Assembly: GCA_947565985.1 (NCBI GenBank)
Contig: CANOID010000014.1
Span: 1-36,728, forward strand
DNA: 36,728 bases
DNA from: an uncultured Lachnoclostridium sp.
Lineage (GTDB): Bacteria; Bacillota; Clostridia; Lachnospirales; Lachnospiraceae
Direction: 5' to 3'
Shown here piece after piece: positions 15,454 to 23,881 of this stretch (its first letter is position 1; every line of letters starts with the position of its first letter). Under the pieces are notes generated by a model that worked only from the letters and a program-made list of their open reading frames with translations, was not told the DNA's origin and made no database searches. The position numbers were made by a program, and so were the translations under genes.

Positions 15454-16524
15454 TTATTCAAAATTTATAGACTTTCCTGTACGAGCAGACTCACGGACTG
15501 CTTCCATTAAAGCCAGAACTCTTCTTGTTTCTGGAATTTTCACAAGAAACTCTTCTTCACCATAATATGCCTTTTTATAGTTTTCAAAATAATCTTCGTG
15601 TTTAGTTGACACCGCTGGCAGTTTTTCTGTAATTATTGTACCTTCTGCTGGTGGTCCAAATGAACGTGTAGGACCTGCTGCCGTCATTGTACGTTTTCCT
15701 GATACATTGGTAAGCAGATGAGATGTACGCACAATTTTACCTTCTGGTTCAAAACCATCTACATATGCACAGCCTTTGTTGCCACAAATCATCCAGTGTC
15801 GCTCAAACCACTTGTCATGCATCTTATCAGTAAGATAATAAGTGCCAAGCTCCACTTCTGCAGCAATGCCATTGTCAAAACGCATCAATATCTTAAAGTA
15901 ATCGTCTACTTCAAAGTTAATTACATTTCTTACATCTGCAAAAATACTTTTAATTTTGCTTTTAGGCATCATCCAAAGTATCTGGTCGAGAAGATGTACA
16001 CCCCAGTCAAAAAGCATACCGCCGCCTTCGCTTATATACACGTGCCAGTCGTGCATATTACCATTAAAGCCATACAGGCTGTTTTTAATTGAATAGACAT
16101 CACCAAGGCTTTTTTGGTCATAGACTTCTTTTATAGTGCGAAAATCTGGGTCTAATCTTCTCTGGTGGTGTACTGTAAATTTAACACCACACTTCTTAGT
16201 TTCTTTTATCATATCATCCAGCTCTGTAAGGTTCATTGCTACAGGTTTTTCGCAGATAATATCTTTTCCTGCACGTGCTGCCTGTATTACAATATCATGG
16301 TGCTGATTGTTATTTGCAGCAACTAAAACTACCTGAACCTCTGGGTCATTTATCAGCTCATCATTAGATGAATATCGCTTAAGACCTTCTTTTACATCTT
16401 TTAACTGTTCAGGGTCTCTGTCAGAAATTCCTACAACACGTATTCCTTCCATCTGGGTGAGCATCTTTTCATGTTCATGGCCCATAAAGCCATGACCGAT
16501 AATACCAATTCTAATGTCTTCCAT
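15454..16524 (-). CDS. Gfo/Idh/MocA-family NAD(P)-dependent oxidoreductase (second copy)
   Basis: A 356-residue enzyme with an N-terminal Rossmann fold ('GIIGHGFMGHEH'), the 'EKPVAMNLTEL' motif that ends the nucleotide domain, and a C-terminal alpha/beta domain. The latter carries 'GGGMLFDWGVHLLDQILWMM', where Asp and His match the catalytic D-x-x-x-H of the family. Such enzymes oxidise sugar hydroxyls or reduce keto-sugars. It is clearly different in sequence from the oxidoreductase at 18869-19984, so the two may act on different glycosides, or one may oxidise and the other reduce the 3-keto-sugar. The start at 16524 has GGAGG 8 bases upstream; an ATG at 16539 lacks an RBS. Confidence 0.85.
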   Translation of the reverse strand: MEDIRIGIIGHGFMGHEHEKMLTQMEGIRVVGISDRDPEQLKDVKEGLKRYSSNDELINDPEVQVVLVAANNNQHHDIVIQAARAGKDIICEKPVAMNLTELDDMIKETKKCGVKFTVHHQRRLDPDFRTIKEVYDQKSLGDVYSIKNSLYGFNGNMHDWHVYISEGGGMLFDWGVHLLDQILWMMPKSKIKSIFADVRNVINFEVDDYFKILMRFDNGIAAEVELGTYYLTDKMHDKWFERHWMICGNKGCAYVDGFEPEGKIVRTSHLLTNVSGKRTMTAAGPTRSFGPPAEGTIITEKLPAVSTKHEDYFENYKKAYYGEEEFLVKIPETRRVLALMEAVRESARTGKSINFE

Positions 16525-16546
16525 AAATTCTGCCTCCATTTAATTA

Positions 16547-16563
16547 AAGGCGGCGACCGCCTT
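16547..16563. other. Small GC-rich hairpin in the operon
   Basis: AAGGCGG at 16547-16553 pairs with CCGCCTT at 16557-16563 around a 3-base loop, in the gap between the epimerase-like gene and the second oxidoreductase. It is strikingly GC-rich for this AT-rich region. It may slow decay or cause partial termination to set the level of downstream genes. Confidence 0.5.
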
Positions 16564-16573
16564 GCCCTATATC

Positions 16574-17488
16574 TTAAATTACAAAGTTTCTAAGATACCT
16601 TGCACTTAAAAGCACTGCTTTCTTTGCATTTTCTAAACTCTTTTCAAATGCTTTATCCTCTACTTCAATACAGGTACATCCTTCATATCCTATATCTGAA
16701 AGTGCGGAAACGTATTTGCCCCAGTCCACATCACCAAGCCCTGGAAGCTTTGGAGTCATATATTCAAGCGGTGTTGCCATAACCCCTACATCTGCAAGCT
16801 TATCTTTATATACTTTGATATCCTTATAATGTACATGAAAAATCTTGTCTTTAAATTCATATAATGGCTTAATATAATCAATCTGCTGCCATACAAAATG
16901 CGATGGGTCATAGTTGATTCCAAAGTTATCACTGTCAATAACCTTAAAGACTTTTCTCCAGTTTGAAGGAGATGTCATAATATTTTGTCCACCAGGCCAC
17001 TCATCTTCTGTAAACAACATAGGACAATTTTCTATTGCAATCTTTACGCCCTTTTCTTCTGCATGTTTAACTAGAGGAGGCCACACTTCTTTAACAAGCT
17101 CTAAATTCTGTGTTACAGTCTTTGATGGATCACGTCCCACAAATGTTGTAATCATGTTTACGCCAAGCATTGCCGATGCATCAATCATTTTGTGAAGGTG
17201 TTCTACATAGCCTTTTCTTTTTTCAAGGTCTGGGTCCATTGTATTTGGATAATATCCAAGCGAAGAAATCTCTACATTCTTTTTACTGCAATATTCCTTG
17301 ATATAAGCAGCTTTTTCTTCTGTGAGATTTGCAACATCAATATGGCTTACACCTGCATATCTTCTCTTTGCACCGCCCTGTGGCCAACAAGCCACTTCAA
17401 GGCATTCAAGTCCATTTTCCAATGCAAAATCTACTACTTCTTCAAATGTCATTCCATCACAAATTGCTGTAAGAAGACCTAATTTCAT
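16574..17488 (-). CDS. TIM-barrel sugar isomerase/epimerase-like protein (AP-endonuclease-2 fold)
   Basis: A 304-residue cytoplasmic xylose-isomerase-like barrel. Metal ligands of the fold can be seen: Glu153 in 'IAIENCP', Asp194 and His197 in 'NYDPSHF', His218/His220 in 'FHVHYKD', Glu275 in 'CIEVED'. The family includes epimerases, isomerases, inosose dehydratases, and lyases or eliminases acting on 3-keto-sugars. It is not closely similar to the C-deglycosidase alpha subunit encoded just upstream. Paired with the next oxidoreductase gene it could isomerise or cleave a keto-sugar formed in the pathway. RBS AAAGGGG precedes the ATG by about 10 bases. The exact reaction is unknown. Confidence 0.8.
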   Translation of the reverse strand: MKLGLLTAICDGMTFEEVVDFALENGLECLEVACWPQGGAKRRYAGVSHIDVANLTEEKAAYIKEYCSKKNVEISSLGYYPNTMDPDLEKRKGYVEHLHKMIDASAMLGVNMITTFVGRDPSKTVTQNLELVKEVWPPLVKHAEEKGVKIAIENCPMLFTEDEWPGGQNIMTSPSNWRKVFKVIDSDNFGINYDPSHFVWQQIDYIKPLYEFKDKIFHVHYKDIKVYKDKLADVGVMATPLEYMTPKLPGLGDVDWGKYVSALSDIGYEGCTCIEVEDKAFEKSLENAKKAVLLSARYLRNFVI

Positions 17489-17509
17489 TTACATACATCC
17501 CCTTTCTAA

Positions 17510-17950
17510 CTATACAATAAGCAGTTTTCTCTTATTTACATGATGTCCAAACTCTGGCATAAATACAAAACTTTCTGCGTCAGGGTCTAAGTGTTCTTGA
17601 ATAACAGGTGGCATATAAGAAGATGTAAAGCAGAATCCATATACTAACTCATGGAAACCTTGTGAAAGTCCTCCCATCTTTTTCACTTTAAGCACTGCTG
17701 GCTCTGTTACAGCCCAGTGAGTTTTAAAATCTTCTTTCATTTCCTCATAAGTGTAGTCTTCCCCTTTTATATTCCAGATAATATCTCCTTTTTCAAACTT
17801 CTCTCCATCTACATAGAGAGTTCCTGGTCTTAACTGGCTTAAAAAAACACCACGGTAATAAGGAAGCCTGACTTTAAACTGGAAACCTGTAATTTCTCCG
17901 TTTTCCTTTGTATTTCTAAATCCTACTGACTGAATTACTTCTCTTTCCAT
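17510..17950 (-). CDS. C-glycoside deglycosidase beta subunit (CGDB/DUF6379 type)
   Basis: A 146-residue protein matching the small subunit of C-glycoside deglycosidases (DfgB of Eubacterium cellulosolvens and the Dgp small subunit of strain PUE are the described relatives). The pattern seen is 'VGFRN', 'GEITGFQFKVRLPYYRGVFL', 'LYVDGEKFEKGDIIWNIKGE', 'HWAVTEPAVLKVKKMGGLSQ' and 'GFHELVYGF'. In the known enzymes this beta-sandwich subunit packs on the TIM-barrel alpha subunit and is needed for activity on 3-keto C-glycosides. The start at 17950 has AAGGAGG 8 bases upstream; the in-frame GTG/ATG at 17974 overlaps the alpha gene. The alpha stop is 13 bases away, so the two are co-translated. Confidence 0.8.
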   Translation of the reverse strand: MEREVIQSVGFRNTKENGEITGFQFKVRLPYYRGVFLSQLRPGTLYVDGEKFEKGDIIWNIKGEDYTYEEMKEDFKTHWAVTEPAVLKVKKMGGLSQGFHELVYGFCFTSSYMPPVIQEHLDPDAESFVFMPEFGHHVNKRKLLIV

Positions 17951-17963
17951 TTTATTTACCTCC

Positions 17964-18836
17964 TTAATCACCAATGTAATTCTTTAACATAATATGCTGC
18001 TTGCGAAGTGTCTGGCCTACCTCATATCCTAGGTCATACTTATCTGCTCCTTCATATTCACTTAAAAGATAGCCATCCCAGTTATTATCCTTAAATATCT
18101 TGATAATTTCCTTATAAGGTATAGTAGTCTCCTCAAATGTATCACTCATATTAATAAACTTTGCATGGCAGCAGTAAATATATGGCAGCAGTGGAATTAA
18201 ATCTTCTGGAGCGTTTGGTGTGTAATTAGGGTCTACGTATTCTCCCTCTGCAAATTCAGTTCGGAACACACTAAAATCTATATTAAGTCCAAAGTTCTTT
18301 GTGCCGGTTTCTTTAATAAATGATACAAAATCATTTACCATATCACCTTTTAAATTCGTTGGTGTATGTATTTCAGGACACATCTGTATTCCAAGCTCTT
18401 CAGCTAGAGGAAGTGCCATTTTAATTATCTCTCTCCAGTTTTTAACTGGTTCAAGCTTATCTGTAATAACTGGCATTTTTGTCCTCATAACTGTAAAACC
18501 AAGTCTGTGTGCAAGGCGGATATCCCTTGCGAGCATTTCATAAGATTCCTCTGTAGTAAGGTCACGACTGCCAAGGACATGAGAGTCAATCCAGTTGCCA
18601 TACTCAACTGGTACAATCTCATATTTGTCACATAAACGGAACCATTTCTCTACCCATTCATCCGTAGGATATGGATAATTCTCTATATGTGTATTTGCCA
18701 GAATCTCAATCCCATGTGCTCCCATATCATGTACATCTTCAAAGCACTCTTCAAGTGACTTTGTAAGTCCAAACTCTGCGGAATAGCTGTACAGTGCTAC
18801 TCCACGTTTAGGTCCTTTCCAATCATATTTATACAT
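17964..18836 (-). CDS. C-glycoside deglycosidase alpha subunit (TIM barrel, metal-dependent)
   Basis: A 290-residue xylose-isomerase-like barrel. It resembles the large subunit of C-glycoside deglycosidases (DfgA type), which cleave the carbon-carbon bond between a 3-keto-glucose and an aromatic aglycone such as a flavone. Seen: '[20 protein letters not shown]' near the start, '[18 protein letters not shown]', and a Mn-type ligand set Glu155 ('CPEIHTP', with His157 nearby), Asp187 ('LNIDFSV'), His224 ('CCHAKF') and Glu260 ('LLSEYEG'). The beta subunit gene follows directly, which strongly supports the call over a generic sugar epimerase. O-glycoside or other keto-sugar substrates remain possible. 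Confidence 0.78.
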   Translation of the reverse strand: MYKYDWKGPKRGVALYSYSAEFGLTKSLEECFEDVHDMGAHGIEILANTHIENYPYPTDEWVEKWFRLCDKYEIVPVEYGNWIDSHVLGSRDLTTEESYEMLARDIRLAHRLGFTVMRTKMPVITDKLEPVKNWREIIKMALPLAEELGIQMCPEIHTPTNLKGDMVNDFVSFIKETGTKNFGLNIDFSVFRTEFAEGEYVDPNYTPNAPEDLIPLLPYIYCCHAKFINMSDTFEETTIPYKEIIKIFKDNNWDGYLLSEYEGADKYDLGYEVGQTLRKQHIMLKNYIGD

Positions 18837-18868
18837 AGTCCGTTTCCTCCATAATCACATATCATATA

Positions 18869-19984
18869 TTAGAATTTTATTTCTTTACCTTCTGCTGCCG
18901 ATTTATAAATATTGTCTAATATCTTTGTAACAACAAATGCCTGCTCTGGTTTTACTAAAGGCTCTTTATCATTTAAAATTGCCTCAAGCCACTGTTTACA
19001 CTCAACTTCTTCTGGCTTGTCAGAACCACCTTCAAAAAATGCAATCGTTCCACCTGCTGACAGTGTTTCCTCTGTAAGTCTTCCATGGCTTGTTTTATTA
19101 ATAATCAGGTCATACTCGCCTTCTGCCTTGCTCATACCGCCTATAATTTCAGCACCAGCCTTAGTACCACACAGTGTAGTTGCAGCTTCTCTTGACTCTT
19201 TCATATTGATTGCCCATGCAGCTTCTAAGAAAATCGTAGCACCATTCTTCATCTTTACAAAACCAAATGCAGAATCTTCTACCTCAAAAGTCTTAGGGTC
19301 CCATGCTCCAAACATATTTCCTTTTGTAGCTTCTTCAAGGTGTCCTAATTTCTCATATACAGAACCTGTAACGCTTTCTACTTCGTAGTTATCCATCATC
19401 CAAAGTGTAATATCAAGTGCGTGTGTTCCTATATCAATTAATGGACCGCCGCCCTGTTTAGCCTTATCTGGAAATACACCCCATGTAGGAACTGCTCTTC
19501 TGCGGATAGCATGTGCCTTTGCAAAGTAAATCTCACCTAAATCTCCTGCTGTACAAGCTTCATGAAGCATCTGTGTATCATTGCGGAAACGATTCTGATA
19601 ACCAATCGTAAACTTCTTACCAGATTTTTTCCATGCTTCCATCATCTTCTGTGCATCTTCTGTAGTAGCTGCCATTGGCTTTTCACACATTACGTGTTTA
19701 CCAGCTTCAAAAGCTGCTACTGTAATAGGACAGTGTGCTACGTTAGGTGTACATACATGAACAACATCAATCTCTGTATCATTCATTACTTCCCTGTAAT
19801 CTTCACACACCTTTGCATCTGCTGTGCCATATTCCTTTGCCCCTTTTTCAGCTCTTTCATGTATAATGTCACAAAAAGCCACGATTTCGCACTTGTCCGC
19901 CTGTGATTTTAAAGTTGGAAAGTGTTTCTGATTTGCAATTCCTCCACATCCGATTACTGCTACCTGTAATTTACCGTTTTTCAT
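18869..19984 (-). CDS. Gfo/Idh/MocA oxidoreductase, probable glycoside C3-dehydrogenase
   Basis: A 371-residue NAD(P)-dependent enzyme: Rossmann motif 'VAVIGCGGIANQKH', 'GKHVMCEKPMAATTEDAQK', 'IGYQNRF', and the catalytic block 'GGGPLIDIGTHALDITLWMM' with Asp and His. In characterised C-deglycosylation systems a Gfo/Idh/MocA enzyme (DgpA of strain PUE) first oxidises the sugar C3-OH so that the alpha/beta complex can break the C-C bond, and can later reduce 3-keto-glucose back to glucose. Position directly before the alpha/beta genes fits that job. The start is 19984, with GAGGAGG 9 bases upstream; an upstream TTG at 20002 lies within the RBS itself and is rejected. First gene of the catabolic operon after the regulator. 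Confidence 0.83.
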   Translation of the reverse strand: MKNGKLQVAVIGCGGIANQKHFPTLKSQADKCEIVAFCDIIHERAEKGAKEYGTADAKVCEDYREVMNDTEIDVVHVCTPNVAHCPITVAAFEAGKHVMCEKPMAATTEDAQKMMEAWKKSGKKFTIGYQNRFRNDTQMLHEACTAGDLGEIYFAKAHAIRRRAVPTWGVFPDKAKQGGGPLIDIGTHALDITLWMMDNYEVESVTGSVYEKLGHLEEATKGNMFGAWDPKTFEVEDSAFGFVKMKNGATIFLEAAWAINMKESREAATTLCGTKAGAEIIGGMSKAEGEYDLIINKTSHGRLTEETLSAGGTIAFFEGGSDKPEEVECKQWLEAILNDKEPLVKPEQAFVVTKILDNIYKSAAEGKEIKF

Positions 19985-20051
19985 ATCAAAATTCCTCCTC
20001 AATATTTTATTTTTTATGTTCCTGTAGGATTATCTCCCTTTGATGTTTATT

Positions 20052-20057
20052 ATTATA
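20052..20057 (-). promoter_or_regulatory. -10 element of the C-deglycosylation operon, no -35
   Basis: An exact TATAAT on the minus strand lies 68 bases before the oxidoreductase start, with no recognisable -35 at 16-18 bases upstream (the region reads GGAGCGG-like). This is what is expected for a promoter that needs an activator, and an AraC-type regulator gene is the adjacent upstream gene. The 5' UTR would be about 60 bases. No operator repeat was found in the remainder of the 20003-20197 gap apart from the terminator. Confidence 0.45.
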
Positions 20058-20126
20058 TCTTCTGTTTTGAATTGCCGCTCCTTTTTGATTTCATTTTCTT
20101 TTACACATATTTCATTATTAAGCACA

Positions 20127-20168
20127 TAAAAAAAATAGATGCAACAAATGTAATACATCTGTTGCATC
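20127..20168 (-). terminator. Intrinsic terminator of the AraC-GH39 gene
   Basis: On the minus strand GATGCAACA pairs with TGTTGCATC (9 bp, extended inward by a G-T pair and ATGTA/TACAT) and is followed by a run of eight T's. It separates the regulator transcript from the catabolic operon. Confidence 0.85.
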
Positions 20169-20197
20169 CCTTTTCTTCTTATTATTTTTCTCTGACT

Positions 20198-22576
20198 TTA
20201 CTTTCTATATATGTGCAATAATACAATCTCATGTGCATCAAGTTGTACATTAAATTCAATTTTATTATCTTTAACTGTAGTATGCTCCATACTCATACGT
20301 GGATAACAGGCACGTCTTATATATTTTACATCTTTGCTGTCCAAGTTTCCATCATACTGAAAGTTTTTCCATTCACTTAATAAATTTCCTTCTTTAGGGT
20401 TTACTGAACGCTTTTTAATAACATAATTACCTGTTTCTACACCATTAAGCACAATATCTAATCCCATATTGTCATTATCTTTAAATAAATCGTCTATTTT
20501 TTCAGGTTCATTGACATCTTCATCATTAGTGTAATAGCTGTAATTATACTGTTTATAATTAAAACACAGTATATAGTAACTTTTTTTCTCTGTGCTTGTA
20601 ATAATACAGTTGCTTCCTCTCGTAATACAGTACTTTCCAAGACTGTTCATAAACGCCAGTGCATGGTAAGCAGGTTTACAAATACTGTCTTTAGTAATAA
20701 GACCATTGCCGCCATTAGCAATTCCTCTTGCGTCAAAATAATTGCTTACCCAATCTGAAGCCATCCATATACAAATCATATCTAAAGAGTTCCACAGCTC
20801 TGACAGAGTTCTTATAATATAAGCTGCCCTAAAGCAACTGTCATTAAGATAGTTTCTACTAGAAACAGAACTGTTCCACTCTGATATATAAACTTTGCTT
20901 TCTATGCCTTGTCTTGATAAAATAGCATGAATTTCTTGAAGCCTTTCTTTTTCTATCCCATACTCTGTGCTTCTCATATACTTCTTTTTGCCGTCTCTTT
21001 CAACATCTACATATGGAAACAGTATAAATGATACAAAGTCTGGTATACACTGTGCCTCTTTACACTGATCAAAAAACTTCTCTATAAACTCAGTTTTTAC
21101 ACCTGCAATTCCCATCGGCCCGCCTACTTCTGCTGACGGGGCAGTTTCTTTAACTGTCTTATATAAATGCTTGAATGCATTAATATAGCTGTAGTCTTTG
21201 TCTTCATAACAGTGAATATCATGTACTACATCATATCCAAGTTCAAAAATCCACTTGCCAACTTCCGCTTCGCCATACCTTTGTACAACATGGTGTATAA
21301 AATCAGAAACCATTTCTTCCCATACTTCTCTTGACTGAAACTTTATGCCTTCATCTTCAAAATAAAGAACAACATTTTCAGTTCGTACAGCCGTATTTGG
21401 ACGCACACTAATGTCTAAAAATGGAATAATCTGGTGCGAAACCAGAAAATCTAAAACTATATCTACTTTGTCATAGCTGTAATTTCCTATATGAATGCCA
21501 TCCGTAAGCATCATCTTTGTAGAAAAAACATTCCAAAGTCTGGCGTATCTAAACCCCAGATTCTCAACAAGATATATAAGGTGATACTGGATATTTGCAA
21601 GCATAAGGGTATCCATAGAACCTATATTTATAGCCTTATTCCATGTTTTATCATAAATCTTACTCTCTGAAACATCAGCCATAACCACGACATCTGCTGA
21701 TACTTGCTTTTCAGGATAAATGTTTTGTATCTTTTTCAGTTCTTCAAAAAGCTGTCTGTCTTGTTCTTCCTTTTTTTGATTAGTTTCTCTTTCTATTTTT
21801 CTACAGTCGCTGGGGGACATTCCATAGCGTTCCTTAAATACTCGGTTAAACACTGATAGATTAGAAAAACCACTGTCTGCTGCAATTCTTGTAATATTGT
21901 TATCAGTGTACATAAGTTCTTTAAACGCATATTGAAGCCTCATCTGATTAATGTATTCTGCGAAATAAATGCCTGTCTGCTTCTTAAAAAATCTCGACAG
22001 TGTAGAGCTTGACATATACATATTTTCCGCTAATTCAGACAAGCTTGCATTATATCTAAAATTTTGTTCAATATATTTAAAAATCTGACACATCTTTGCA
22101 TTTGTACTATTTATCTTAGTATTATCTAAAGATTCTTCAATAAGAAAATTTTCTATCAGACAGTCTAAAAGTTTATAAAAAAGCCCTTGCAGCAAACACT
22201 GTGTTTTATGTGGCATAATCACGTGTTGATAAACAATTTCTCTGAATATCTCTCTTAATTTTCTATAAGAATGTATATCATCGCTTGCACTATTACAATA
22301 GAAAGTGTAGTCATCTCTGTGAAGAATATCAGACAACGCCTTGTAAGAATAACACACTATGCACATAATAGCTTCTCTATCTGCATGGATTCTATGTAAA
22401 AGACCAGCACTAAATACGATTATATCATTTTCTTTTAAAGTATACTCTGTATCATTAATTGTAGCCTGCATATGCCCCTTAATTAAAAACACAGCTTCTG
22501 TCTCTGGCTGGTAATGCGGTTTTTCTTGTATTTCTCCCTTTACAATCTTGATTTCTATTCCAGCATAAATATCCAT
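20198..22576 (-). CDS. AraC-family regulator fused to a GH39-like domain
   Basis: A 792-residue soluble protein. A cupin-like sensing domain (about 1-100: 'VFLIKGHMQATINDTEYTL') is followed by a linker and a double HTH AraC domain (about 165-262, 'SLSELAENMYMSSSTLSRFF' and 'RVFKERYGMSPSDCRK'). The C-terminal 500 residues resemble the GH39 beta-xylosidase barrel plus beta-sandwich. The usual acid/base motif W-N-E-P is replaced at 447-450 by G-Y-D-V after 'WIFEL', while the nucleophile-type 'ISEWNSS' (Glu566) is kept. This points to a domain that binds rather than hydrolyses a glycoside, acting as a second ligand sensor. RBS GAGAGGAT precedes the ATG. It probably controls the downstream operon, and possibly its own gene. 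Confidence 0.88.
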   Translation of the reverse strand: MDIYAGIEIKIVKGEIQEKPHYQPETEAVFLIKGHMQATINDTEYTLKENDIIVFSAGLLHRIHADREAIMCIVCYSYKALSDILHRDDYTFYCNSASDDIHSYRKLREIFREIVYQHVIMPHKTQCLLQGLFYKLLDCLIENFLIEESLDNTKINSTNAKMCQIFKYIEQNFRYNASLSELAENMYMSSSTLSRFFKKQTGIYFAEYINQMRLQYAFKELMYTDNNITRIAADSGFSNLSVFNRVFKERYGMSPSDCRKIERETNQKKEEQDRQLFEELKKIQNIYPEKQVSADVVVMADVSESKIYDKTWNKAINIGSMDTLMLANIQYHLIYLVENLGFRYARLWNVFSTKMMLTDGIHIGNYSYDKVDIVLDFLVSHQIIPFLDISVRPNTAVRTENVVLYFEDEGIKFQSREVWEEMVSDFIHHVVQRYGEAEVGKWIFELGYDVVHDIHCYEDKDYSYINAFKHLYKTVKETAPSAEVGGPMGIAGVKTEFIEKFFDQCKEAQCIPDFVSFILFPYVDVERDGKKKYMRSTEYGIEKERLQEIHAILSRQGIESKVYISEWNSSVSSRNYLNDSCFRAAYIIRTLSELWNSLDMICIWMASDWVSNYFDARGIANGGNGLITKDSICKPAYHALAFMNSLGKYCITRGSNCIITSTEKKSYYILCFNYKQYNYSYYTNDEDVNEPEKIDDLFKDNDNMGLDIVLNGVETGNYVIKKRSVNPKEGNLLSEWKNFQYDGNLDSKDVKYIRRACYPRMSMEHTTVKDNKIEFNVQLDAHEIVLLHIYRK

Positions 22577-22632
22577 AATGCTATCCTCTCTAATAAAACT
22601 TGTCTTTTAAAATATAAACATTTGTCAAGAGC

Positions 22633-23727
22633 TTAAATTAAATCAAGTAAAACTTTAAGTAGTGCATCATTGTCTTCTGGTTTCATAAAGCAAAAACGTA
22701 TATATTTATTATCAAGAAATGGGAAAGTCGAACAATCCCTTATCATAAGCCCTTTTTTAATTGCAGCGTCAAATAAATCTTCAGATGTAATTTTATCTTT
22801 TAATATCCGCAGCAGTATAAAATTAGCATGTGGTTTATAAAATTTTATGCCTGACACTTGTTCTAAAATTGAACAAACACGCTCTCTCTCAGAAGATATA
22901 AGATTTATAGTTTCATTAATATAATCTGTGTCTTTAAACATTATTTCCCCAGCAATAGCAGCTAGAGAGTTTATAGTCCACGGATTTTTGCGGCTTTCTA
23001 TCTCTTTTAGAAGCTGACGATTGCCGCATATTGCATATCCTAGCCTAAGTCCCGGGGCAGCAAAAAATTTTGAAATACCACGTAAAATTATTATATTATT
23101 ATAGTATTCGGTAAGTGGAACTGATGTTATATCCTGATAGTCTTTAGAAAATTCCACATACGTTTCATCTACCATTACAAATATGCCTTTTTCTTTGCAA
23201 GTATCAAGTATTTTTCGCATAGTTTTCCTGTCAATCTGGGACGATGTAGGATTGTTGGGGTTACATATTACAAGTAAATCAATTTTAGAAGTCAATGCTT
23301 TTTGTAAAGCGTCAATATCCAGATTAAAGTCGTCATACTCTTGAAGCCTAAAATAATGTGAACGTCCATTATAAAGTGATATTTCATGTTCATATTCAGA
23401 ATATGTGGGTCCTGCTATAAGTGCTTTTGAAGGCTTCAAAATCTGAATGGCGAGTGAGATAAGCTCAGTTGAGCCATTACCAGTGAGAATATTCTTGTAA
23501 TCTGTATGTACATATTCTGCAATGCACTTACGCAATGATGTGTATTCTCTGTCTGGATAAGAAGTAATAGCATCAATATGTGAAGATAGTTCTTTTTTTA
23601 ATCTGTATGAAATGCCAAGTGGATTGACATTAGCTGAAAAACTAGTGATATCTTCCTTTTTTATTCCATAAATTGCTTCTATTTTTTCTAAATCACTTCC
23701 GTGAAAATGTTCTTTATGCTCTAACAA
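22633..23727 (-). CDS. PLP-dependent aminotransferase-fold enzyme, threonine-phosphate decarboxylase (CobD)/HisC-like
   Basis: A 364-residue fold-type I PLP enzyme. The start 'HGSDLEKIEAIYGI' and 'ITSFSANVNPLG' is characteristic of CobD-like L-threonine-O-3-phosphate decarboxylases rather than ordinary HisC. Also seen are 'GNGSTELI' (83-90), 'CNPNNPT' (155-161), 'VDETYVEF' (186-193) and the PLP lysine in 'GISKFF' (Lys220). CobD makes aminopropanol phosphate for the cobalamin loop. No other cobalamin gene is in the window, so histidinol-phosphate or a different amino acid remains possible. The start is TTG at 23727 with AGAAAGG 10 bases upstream; no better start exists. It lies 56 bases before the AraC gene and may share its transcript. 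Confidence 0.7.
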   Translation of the reverse strand: MLEHKEHFHGSDLEKIEAIYGIKKEDITSFSANVNPLGISYRLKKELSSHIDAITSYPDREYTSLRKCIAEYVHTDYKNILTGNGSTELISLAIQILKPSKALIAGPTYSEYEHEISLYNGRSHYFRLQEYDDFNLDIDALQKALTSKIDLLVICNPNNPTSSQIDRKTMRKILDTCKEKGIFVMVDETYVEFSKDYQDITSVPLTEYYNNIIILRGISKFFAAPGLRLGYAICGNRQLLKEIESRKNPWTINSLAAIAGEIMFKDTDYINETINLISSERERVCSILEQVSGIKFYKPHANFILLRILKDKITSEDLFDAAIKKGLMIRDCSTFPFLDNKYIRFCFMKPEDNDALLKVLLDLI

Positions 23728-23763
23728 ATTAATCAGACCTTTCTTAATTTTATTTATTACACT

Positions 23764-23792
23764 ATACTACTCTTTTTTGCCAATTAAATCAA
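23764..23792 (-). promoter_or_regulatory. Candidate promoter of the CobD-like gene
   Basis: On the minus strand TTGATT (23787-23792) lies 17 bases before TAGTAT (23764-23769). Both hexamers are imperfect. Transcription would start about 30 bases before the TTG codon at 23727. Confidence 0.4.
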
Positions 23793-23825
23793 CAGTCATA
23801 CTATTTACTTTTTTTAAAGAATAAT

Positions 23826-23855
23826 AAAAACCCTCGCTAAAAGGCGAGGGTTTTT
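23826..23855. terminator. Strong intrinsic terminator after the M60/cohesin-like operon
   Basis: CCCTCGC (23831-23837) pairs with GCGAGGG (23844-23850) around a 6-base loop, flanked by A5 and T5, so the full stem is 12 bp. It can act in both directions and mainly ends the minus-strand transcript of the gene ending at 23882. Confidence 0.92.
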
Positions 23856-23881
23856 GCAATTATTTTTTTATTTTACAACAA

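Noticed and set aside
20000-20002. TTG at 20002 as the start of the first oxidoreductase
   Set aside because: The codon run TTG-AGG-AGG is the ribosome binding site of the ATG at 19984.
22577-22632. Separate sigma-A promoter for the AraC-GH39 gene based on TTGACA at 22623-22628
   Set aside because: No acceptable -10 at 16-18 bases from it; the nearest TATATT-like word is only about 6-8 bases away.
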